64,000 nt of DNA from Cocos nucifera (taxonomy: Eukaryota > Streptophyta > Magnoliopsida > Arecales > Arecaceae): NCBI GenBank assembly GCA_006176705.1, contig QRFJ01004177.1, positions 18,615 through 82,614 of the forward strand, written 5' to 3'. The position numbers were made by a program, and so were the translations under genes. Shown one piece after another: positions 55,341 through 64,000 of the stretch (its first letter is position 1; every line of letters begins with the position of its first letter). The notes under the pieces are model-generated. The model made no database searches, was not told the origin of the DNA, and saw nothing but the letters and a program-made list of their open reading frames with translations.

Positions 55341-57936
55341 TGAAGGAAAATCCTAGTTTCTATGGTCAGGTTTCTCCAGATCTGTTAGATCAAGAGAAAT
55401 ATTTCAAACATTTTTTTATTTAATAAATCTGATTATTTTAAATTTTTGTAAATATATTATTATCTAATAAAATAAAATAATAAAAAATAATTGAATAATT
55501 TAATTTACCTATGTTGGGGTAATCTGATTACCATGATAATGATTCCTGATTGTCGCGGAGGCTTTGGATCTTAGCCAGAAGCTGCCTAGCCTATGCTTAA
55601 CCGAATTGCTATACGGTGTATATCATCTAGGAGATTTTCTTTCTATCTACACTCAAAAATTAGGATTGTTCTATCCAGCTGTATTTAACGTATACATCTC
55701 TTGTTAATGAACTGCAGTCAGTCTATTTTCAACACGAGTTTGAAAATTTTGATCAGTTTTCTATAACTACAATGCTCCTTGAAGCTCAATGGATATGATG
55801 ATCGAGGCTTAAAGGAAATCATCACGGTATGTCCGGATCATTAGACAGATATATAAAAATTTCTCCTTCTAATCAGATCGAGCTTTAGACTGAAATATAT
55901 ATATAAAAAGATAAAACAATCTTAAAACTGATTGGGTCCCTTTACCCGCTAGATATCGATGAGAATGTTAGATTCCGCAAGCGCCCTGCCTCTATCGGTT
56001 CCCTCAGGTGGATGAGTTTTTCATCCTAAATCAATCGTGATCGAGGTTTATTTTGAGCGCATCGTCTTTCCGCGCGCCTTTGTTGCGCTTATCTGATCGC
56101 ACCAAACTAAGTAAAACTGCTGGAGGCAAGGGAATCTAAGAGAGGCAAAGCCTTGGGGCGTTCTTTTAAGGCTTTTGATGCAGGGTCTTATTTATAGACC
56201 TCTTGTGAGGTCAACTCCTCTTCCTCTCAAACCAATCAAACCTTTGTGAATATCAGCATTAATCTGATTGGTTGGAAATAGAGACCTCCTGGATTCCTCC
56301 TTAGATGGCGGCCTAGACCAGTCAAACTGGATTCTTAAGTAGAACTGCTGATTGGAATCCAAAAGGGAGGATGAGGTCCTTGTCAACAAGGACTCCAGGC
56401 GCCTCCTACTTGGGCACGCCACCCTTGGCGTGGCCCTTACTCCTTGCCGAGTTCTGGCAGGGGACAGGCCCCCACCAAGCTCTCATAGGGTGCATACATA
56501 TGGTCAAAATCAAAGGGTGAAATGGTCAACGTTTGACCAATCAAAAGGTAGACTTTTGAACAAGTCAAAGAACAAGGAAATGCATGGTGGACCAAGAAGA
56601 TGGAGGTAATGTCTACAATAAGAAAACTATTTGAACTGGAACAACCTCCAGTCAGACCATATCAAGGCCTCTGATAGAGCACCAAACTCTTTAGGCTCAG
56701 TCAGGGACAATCTTATTTATGATTAGTAAAAGAAGAACGTTAGGTCTCAATCGAGTGCTAGGCACGATTCCTTGAACCTAATTGAATCTCATTCCCAGAT
56801 CAATTGAACTAGATTCAGTTTCAAATTGATGACACAGATTAACACCCTTGTTTGTGTGAGCACCAGTTAGGTTCATTCTGTATGTAATGGGATATGTCAT
56901 GATCTCTATCATAGACATCAATCGAAACTCCTTTCGATGAGATCAGAACTTCTTCTGATTCAACAGCTAGAATAGAATCGATCATCTAAATCATAATCTA
57001 ATTGCTCCCAAAATCACCAGTGACAGCCTACAGTATATGGTGGCAACCCATCGAGCTGAATGCGAACCTCTTGGTCCAGCTACCTGTGTGATTCAGTTCT
57101 TCTATCTTGAAGCCCGCGATCAGATTAGGGTTCAAGGGAAACTCGTCAAACCCTGTCTCTTCAATGATGTAATCATTCGATTCGAAGTCCAATGTGAAAA
57201 TCTAAAATAGAAACTCATTTCTATGTATTTCACTCTCTGCCATGGCCATGGGACTTCAGGACTTGATTTTCATGTTCATCATAGGGCTATCTCCTCTACC
57301 ACCGAGGTAGATAGATTCCCATTCTGGATGCAATCCACAGTTCCTAACAATGAACATGTCACAGGCCAACATACAGCCGTCAGGTCTTCAATATGGCTAG
57401 GCGACCTGGTAATGGTGTTAGTCAAACTATAAACCCCCAAGGTGAACTGCCGATGCATCTCAGGTCAGAAAACCAGACACACTACTGCAGCATCGAGTCA
57501 GTCCAGTTGCGAGAAGGTAGACTTCCTACATGACTACTCGAGGTGTCCACGCTCCAGTCTGGCCTCTATATCTAACGAGTACCTGTATCTACGCTCGGTG
57601 TCTACCCCCCTCCGTAGACTCAAGACTCCATCTACTACAAGAGAAGGCGATCGTACACCAACCTCCGGATCAATCACCATCCCTCGTGATGATTCATGGT
57701 CGGAGCTGTTTATGAGTTAATAATGATTATTCATGTCTTAATTTTCAAACTCTTGAAAATATGAATATCCATTACCATTAACTCAAAGGATTATCACAAG
57801 ACACTAAATACACATGTGTGATAATATGAAAATAAGCCAATTTCATTAATTATAGTTCAAAATATAGATACTTTGCTCCTGAAAGTGTATTACAGTTTCA
57901 GCCAATTCTGGGCTTCTAGGGCAACATATTCTAACA
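55341..57936 (-). repeat. 5' LTR of element F, composite and noisy
   Basis: Begins TGAAGG at 55341 with D-like R/U5 sequence to about 55790. The sequence around 55800-56000 then looks like a second LTR beginning, with the CGCAAGCGCC-type block at 55977 repeating what 55570 already covered. From 56150 it is E/F-like, with a TATA box (56189-56196) and W-box cluster (56502-56570). At 2596 bp it is about 320 bp too long, as expected if two LTR ends are joined and extra bases are present. Confidence 0.7.
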
Positions 57937-57941
57937 AGGAT

Positions 57942-59949
57942 GTTACAATCGCTTCTTTATAGTGATGAGTCTGAGTCTACGTGGAGAGACACCGGAAGCG
58001 AGAGTGATAGTACTCGTTTACGAGAACGAGGGCATTGAGCATGACCACCTCGAGTTATAAGAAAATCTATTTTCATCGAATGACTGACTGTGATTGCTAC
58101 AGTGGTATCTTGTTTCTTTGACCTGAGGTGCATCGGACAGTTCACCTTGAGGGTGTTATAGTTTGACTACACATGACTCGTCTCTAGCCATTTGGAATCC
58201 TGAGATGTATGTTGGCTATCGCATGTTCATTGTAGAATTGGATTGCACCAAGATGGACATTTATTCTACCTCGGGTGGATGAGGAGCAGCCCTTATGATG
58301 TCATGAGAAATCAAGTCCATAAGCCCATTTGGCCCATGCAGGAGTGTGAAATAATAGGAAGAGTTTCTATTAAAGGTTTTCACATCAGACTTGACGAATG
58401 ATTAAATCATTAGATTAGATTACTTTAGAGATTTGAACGATCAGCCTAACCCTAATCTGGATTGGGGCTCAAGTGATGAAAGAATTAATCACACAAATAG
58501 CTACACGAGAGTTCATTTTTAGTTTTGTGATTGCCCACTATATGCTGCTAGGTGTCACTAGTGATTCTGGGATAACTAGACTGATTTTGATATGATCGAT
58601 CATTCTGAGATTGTCTGAATCAGAAAAGTTTTGATCCAGTCGAAAGAAGTTCGAATGTTATCGATGATGGAGACATGACATATCCCCATTATTATACAAA
58701 CTAGAATCTACTAGATCCACAAACAAGGGTTTGGATCTGAATATCATCAATTGGGACGTAACCCAGTTGCATTGTTTGAATAAGATTCAATTTAGGTTCA
58801 AGGAAAATGTATGCTTGCACACGCTTGAGCCTAAACGTTCTCCTTTTTCTCTTAAGTAGTCTCAACTGAGCCAAATGCGTTTGGCTCACTCACGGTACCT
58901 TTTTACTTGGTGCTGAAGATGAGCTTGTCCAAGTCAGAAAAGGGTTGTCTTAATTAATGAGATAATTTGAGAAACACCTACCATTTCCATCCACATGCTA
59001 ATCTTATACTTTGACTTGAATCAAACGTTAACCTTTGACCCATTGGACGTCTGCTGCCCATGTGTCTCATGCACTTTATTGTTGAGAGTAGATAGGCTTT
59101 CCCTCTCTAGAAATTAGAAAGAAAGAAGGTGCATGGCCTAGGATGGCGTAGCGCCTAAAGGAGAGGGGATGCTGGAGTCCCATACAGATGGGACTCCAGG
59201 GTCTGCTGTTGGATTCAAACTGAGGTGACCCTCATCCTACTAGATTTGACCAATCTATAGTGCCACCTTAGATGAATCCGTGGGTCTCTCATTCCACCAA
59301 TAGATTTAAATCTAATGAACGAGAGCAACGTGATTGCCGTGGGAGTAGCATGCATGGACCAGCAGAGTCTATAAATAGACCCTATTACGCCCACTTTGAA
59401 ACTCCTCTTCCAAGCCATGCCCCAAGATTGCCCCTCTTCCTTCTCCATGCCACCATCTGGCCCTCTCCCTCGCTCTCACAACCCAAGGAAGTTGGGCCCT
59501 CGGATTTAGTGGGCTCAAGCAAGGAGGTTGACGAAAAAGGAAGAAGGCAGCACTGCTACAGAGAACGACGGGTGATCTTCAGAAGGATTTTGAAGATCCT
59601 CCAAATATCAATCTAGATTTAAACTTGGAGAAAAAACAAGAGAAAGAAGATCTGCTCAGATTTATCCTGAGTGATTACCAGTACGAGGCCAGGTGCTATG
59701 CAGTGGCTAGATCTAGGAACCTCAGACTTCCGCAGGAAATCATCACGGTAATCAGATTACTCAAGACTCAAGATAAAAATTAATTTAGAATTCAATTAGT
59801 TTTTATTTCTTAAACTACTCAGTTTATAAATCATATTTTGAAAAGAGTGGTTAGATTGAGCTGAATCTGAGAAGAAAAATTTGAATATGCCTCTCGTATC
59901 CAAATTCAGATCTGAACGAACCCTGACAGGAAATCAGGAATTTTCTTCA
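57942..59949 (+). repeat. 5' LTR of element G, second part
   Basis: Resumes exactly where 47082 stopped; together the two parts give 2279 bp. On the plus strand: a reduced W-box region (59013-59045), TATAAATA at 59370-59377, and R/U5 ending TTTTCTTCA at 59949. Indels are frequent here although absent in the first 271 bp of the same LTR. Confidence 0.82.
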
Positions 59950-61930
59950 ACTAGTATCAGCAGACAGGGCTCTTATAAATTTTTTTAGATATTAATTTTA
60001 ATCTGATTAAATTAAAAAAAAATATTAGATATAATAATTTTTTAGATAATAAAGTTTTTAGAAATATAATTGTAGATATCACATATGAGATGATGATTAG
60101 ATCTAAAATTAAAAATTAAAAATTAAAATAACATTAATTTAAATCAATATGTATTGACGAACATAACTAGACTAGGAAGTAGAATTGTTCTGAGTGTAGT
60201 CTACGTTAGATCCATAATTTGTTTATAAAAAGTAATTTTATAGATCTATTTATTTTTTATTTTTTGATATTATAAATATTATAATCAGAATCTAAAAATA
60301 GGAAAAAAAATAAAATTAATTGTTCATGTGAGATATGATAGTTGCAATTTTTAAGACTAGTTGTGGAATAGTTCTGCAAAGGGTTCTAGATTAAATTTTT
60401 TTGATTGATCGAATATAAATTTAATTTTTTTTAGATTGATTACAACGATTAATTTAGATCTAAAAATTGCATGCCTGATATATTGTAATATATACAAATA
60501 TATTTTAATGTAGATCTATTTTGGTATTATATGAGATATCATGCTTAGAATCTAATTTAGTTTTTTATAGAATTAATTATATTTCTGATTAAGGCGTTCC
60601 CCTTGACTGTCCGGTCAAAAGATAAAGTAGGGCTTAAAGACCTCTCCTCCGATCGATGGGGTTGTTCTTATGATATGATAGGGGATGTGCACGTTCATCC
60701 TTAATCAGAAATTGAAAAACTTACTTTTGTAAAAACCCTAAATCCTGAAATCCTCGATCTTCAATTTTCATATTTTTGTTTAAACCCTAATTAATTAAGA
60801 ATTAAGTTTATGAAATATCAATTAGTCTAAAATTTATATTTTAGATCTAAAGAACATTCATAAATCTGGGTTCGAAGCTTGGGCTAGCTCAAATGTAGGT
60901 CGCAACGGATTGATCAAATGAATTCAAGAGTTTACATTAAATAGGTCAATAATGCTTAAATTTGGCCGGGTCTATAGGATTAGTCTGATCAAGACTCCGA
61001 GTCATGTGAGTAGATGAATATCAATTAAGACCCTAATTAGGCTCAGAGGTGAGAGTTTGGATTGTAGCTATAATCCGATTGATTCTTCTCACAAATTTGA
61101 GTGTCTAACTGGTACTCTGGCAGAGATACGACCCGACTGACATTTTCTATACATTGAGAGACTACATCGACCTCAGAAATGTATTCCTGTCGAGTTAAAT
61201 GGCAATATCCCTCTTCACGGTCTAACTTAACATTGGCACTGTTTGTTGACTCAGTCATTGATTCTGAGTGGTCAATAGTGCCGAGCTAAACATGCCACTA
61301 GGTTAGTCATAATAGATAATGGACTATGTTAAGTCTAGTTTAAGAGATGCAAATCAAATCTCCTAAGAAAGATCTAGTCTAAGTCCATTCACCATTGTAG
61401 ATGTGCGGGCCCTTCCCGGGGTTTGATTGTTCTCGGCGATAGTGTATAGTGGGCTCATTTGACATCGGAGAAGTTGCAAACCATCTCTATTAGCATGGAT
61501 TGCTAGTTGACTGGAGGATGGAATTGGGCTCAATAATTTCGGAGACAGTGAGAGACCAATTTAGGAATCCAGATCCTATGCAAATGGTGGGTGCTGACTT
61601 AACTAAGGAGTGAGATCCAATATTTTGGACAGTGAGATTAGTGAATTAGAGAACAATTTGGGTGCATATGATTGGAGAATTATTGAACAAAAGTTGTTTC
61701 ACTCGTTGGCATAACCATCACCAATAACTGTTGGTGAGGTGATGAGTCAGTTGATGGACCGCACATCCAACTAGAAATCAGTAATCATGGAGATTTTTGC
61801 ATCTCTATAGAGGGAGGTGTAGGGATCCGAGGAAAATAGTGGAAAGGCTAATTTATTTTAAAAATGAAATTTCTAAATAATTGGTTAGAGTCTTAAATTA
61901 TTATTAACTAGAAACTTATGACTCTCTATA
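59950..61930 (+). other. Primer site and leader of element G
   Basis: ACTAGTATCAGCAGACAGGG (59950-59969) is a decayed tRNA-iMet primer site. An AT-rich leader homologous in reverse to 34868-36744 follows. The family landmark GCCCTTCCCGGGG is near 61412. No ORF is supported; the gag ATG appears to read ATA near 61935. Confidence 0.75.
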
Positions 61931-62810
61931 GGAGATATCTACATCAAACCCTACTAGCCACGATCTGACACCATGAGACTGATCGGACCAAATATACAAG
62001 GCATTGAGCTCCTTTGAAACTTTAAAATGCATTTTGGGTTTGAGAAGTAAACTCATATATTGGACCAGATCCTCCCACCTTACCAGCTCGTCAATATGCT
62101 GATAGAGAGCTTCTTGAGATAAGTGGACTAACAAGATAATAAGGCAATACATACATGTTGGGCTCGATGTCTGATGAGCTTCGGCACCGACATTGAAGAT
62201 ATCAGGACTACTCACCAAATGTTTGGCTCACCTACAGGAGATGTATTGGTGAACAGAGTCGTGCAGCCAAGTCATCAGGCCACTAAACGATCATTCAAGG
62301 CTAAGATGCTTTGATGGGCAGTCAGAATTCAAAGATCATTGTTTGACGCATGATCAAAGGACTTGGAAGAGCTGAGAAGCTCAGTGAGGTTAGACTTATG
62401 GATCTGGCAGAATGGACTAATTTCTCAATCTTGATGATGTATGGCAGTTCATCATGAACTACCATATGCATAAACTTCAAAACTCCTTGGCCGAAACTTA
62501 TGAACATGCTGGTTTACGCTGAGCTTTCCATGAAAGGTTTAAAGGTCAGTGCTGCTATGGAATGGACTCTCCAGAGGGAAAGTCTTTTCTAATAAGAAGA
62601 AGAATCTATGAAACAGCAGAAGGTGGAAGGAGGACAAGAAGGAAAAATATAGAGCTGAAAGAAGGCCATGACAAAGGAAAGTATTTCCATTGCAAGTTAA
62701 TGACGGTCACTAGAAGTGAAATGCCCTACTACCTGGCCATCCTAAAGAAGAAGGAGGCAGGTCCTTCTGAGAGGTATGTCTCATTATTGACTCTAACCTT
62801 ATAGTTTCTT
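61931..62810 (+). pseudogene. copia gag, element G, degraded
   Basis: Plus-strand words of gag are visible: TACATGTTGGGCTCGATGTC near 62153, CTACAGGAGATGTATTGGTG near 62232, TACCATATGCATAAACTTCA near 62460, and a zinc-knuckle remnant GKYFHC within the frame 62562-62804. Frames shift every few dozen bases. Confidence 0.75.
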
Positions 62811-64000
62811 CTACATCACGGTGGGGTGCTTGACTCTGGTTCGTAGTGCTCATTATATGCACTTCGATGCAGGATCTTGAGATAGCAGGAGCTGAGGATG
62901 GTTGAGATGATCCTGCGCAGTCAAAATGGAAGGATTGCTTGCCCATGGCCCGTGGGAACATACCTCTCACTACCATTTTGTTAATTAGTATTAAAGACTT
63001 GTTATTATGTACCTACAGCAAGCAGGATTTGATTTCTATTTCTTATCTTGCAGGTAGAAGGCTATGTAATTAGTTTTCTTAAGGACAGTTGTAATTATTC
63101 GTTATGAAAGAATAAATTGCAAAGTAATTTTTTATTAACGATCTTAATCAGTTACATGGTTGATGTATCTATTTTAATTTTTGGCAAAATATGAATGCCA
63201 TAAAATCAAAACATCTAGGGAATAGTCTAACTCATAGGTATCTATGCACCTAAATTAGGTCATATAGCAGAGATTGGGTTAACAAACTTGAGAGAAAACT
63301 GGGCTATTGAGTTCATTGACGTCAGAGTCATATCCATTGAGAATCCTATCGTTAAGAGCAAATGACCAGCTCCTCTTCGTATTATACATGGGGAAAGGCC
63401 ATAGATTTCTTCCCTAGACATACAGATGTATTGCGCCCATTTGATGGTGCCGGCTAGAGGCACTTAGTATACTTCATAACCTTTACCGATGATTATCAAG
63501 GTATGGTTATGTTTTCTTATGAACACAAGTCTGAAGCTTTAAAAAGTTCAATTGAATTCGGACATGAAGGTAGAAAAGCAAATTGGAAACACATAGGTTC
63601 TTCGATTAATCGAGGAGGTGAATACCTTAGTTGGGAATTCTGGACTATCTCAAGAAAAATGGTATATCTCTCATGGACTCCACCAGGAACACCTCAACTC
63701 AACGAGATTTTAGAATGGACGGAATCGAATCCTATTAAATGGTGCGATCCATGATGAGCTTCACAGACCTTCCTATTTTCTTTGGGGAACTATTTGTTAA
63801 CTGCAATTACCACTGGAAATAGGATCTTTTAAGAACCTTCCTACCTACCGTCATGAGATATGGCCATGGTAAGAACCAAGTCTACAGTATGCCAGAATTT
63901 GGACTTGTCATGGCATCATGTCAAAGATAACAAGCAGACAAGTTTAGACTTTAGGTCCTTCAGAGCTCGATTCATAGATATTCCTAAAAATCTCTCTCTG
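62811..64000 (+). pseudogene. copia protease and integrase, element G, degraded and cut by the window end
   Basis: Protease words near 62830 (GACTCTGGTTCGTAGTGCTC, the D-S-G-S region with a stop), pre-integrase near 63250, integrase near 63420-63754 (HKSEALK, a RGGEYLS segment and WTPPGTPQLNE), and FRARFIDIP at the very end. The catalytic-region words are in the right copia order. Too many indels and substitutions to be functional. Confidence 0.75.

Larger units (their letters stand above)
47083..57936 (-). mobile_element. Ty1/copia element F, nested in the LTR of element G
   Basis: Flanked by a perfect AGGAT duplication (47078-47082 and 57937-57941). The left 3.1 kb (LTR, RNase H and RT end) is clean and almost identical to E. 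From 50158 the sequence becomes indel-rich and resembles the D-like subfamily up to about 55790. The right LTR from about 55810 is again E/F-like. The size (10854 bp) is inflated by insertions. It is either a chimera of two subfamilies or, more likely, partly misassembled. Confidence 0.82.
28220..64000 (-). mobile_element. Ty1/copia element D (old), host of nested elements E and G
   Basis: Begins TGAAGG at 28220 in the partial Tat LTR. Its 3' LTR is 28220-28827 plus 39020-40703, interrupted by E. The coding region is 40704-44650, the leader runs to 46554, and the 5' LTR starts at 46555 and is cut at 46811 by G. The rest lies beyond the window end. It differs from the E/F/H copies by many transitions and carries in-frame stops, so it is an older insertion of the same family. 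Confidence 0.85.
46812..64000 (+). mobile_element. Ty1/copia element G, opposite orientation, host of element F
   Basis: Starts TGTTAGATATG at 46812, the U3 terminus read on the plus strand. Its 5' LTR is 46812-47082 plus 57942-59949, split by F with a perfect AGGAT duplication. A decayed primer site, leader, gag, protease and integrase follow on the plus strand, and the window ends inside integrase. The only copia copy on this strand. Coding parts are unreadable because of substitutions and, right of 57942, dense indels. Confidence 0.87.

Noticed and set aside
50158..64000. Many short ORFs in the noisy stretch taken as possible host genes
   Set aside because: Each maps to copia LTR, leader, gag or pol words; none has a start, length or motif independent of those.

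Overview
The window is plant nuclear DNA made entirely of LTR retrotransposons stacked inside one another; I find no host gene, tRNA, rRNA or bacterial-type feature. Eukaryotic splice signals, a tRNA-iMet primer site, Ty1/copia and Ty3/gypsy domain orders and an AT-rich, repeat-saturated composition point to a large angiosperm genome. A monocot such as a palm is my guess from the feel of the elements, not something the sequence proves.

Base layer (1-28219): a Ty3/gypsy element of the Tat lineage on the minus strand. Its gag, protease, RT, RNase H, second (archaeal-type) RNase H and integrase lie at 25052-19631, its 5' LTR is 25160-25975, and a 115-bp tandem array follows pol. An extra spliced ORF on the opposite strand occupies 420-3123. 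A second, internally deleted Tat copy shares the 25160-25975 LTR, keeps the 5' half of the antisense ORF (25976-27826) and ends in a broken LTR (27827-28219).

Upper layers: six copies of one Ty1/copia family with 2.26-2.29 kb LTRs. C (3520-18945) is an internally deleted copy inserted in the Tat tandem array; H (6475-15322) is inserted in C's leader. D (28220 to beyond 64000) sits in the second Tat LTR. E (28828-39014) is inserted in D's 3' LTR. G (46812 to beyond 64000, opposite strand) is inserted in D's 5' LTR, and F (47083-57936) in G's 5' LTR. The order is supported by 5-bp target duplications: CATAT/CACAT for C, GGAAG for H, GCCAC for E, AGGAT for F. On the right the stack is four deep (Tat > D > G > F).

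No element has an intact coding set. Tat, D and G are old and rich in transitions and stops; E, H and the left part of F are young and nearly identical. The copia LTRs carry a TATAAATA promoter, a U3 cluster of WRKY-type W-box cores, a 29-bp hairpin and a 71-bp nested inverted repeat. Two stretches (about 12357-13605 and 50158 to the end) have an indel-dominated texture that looks more like unpolished long-read sequence than evolution, so gene breaks there should not be read as biology.
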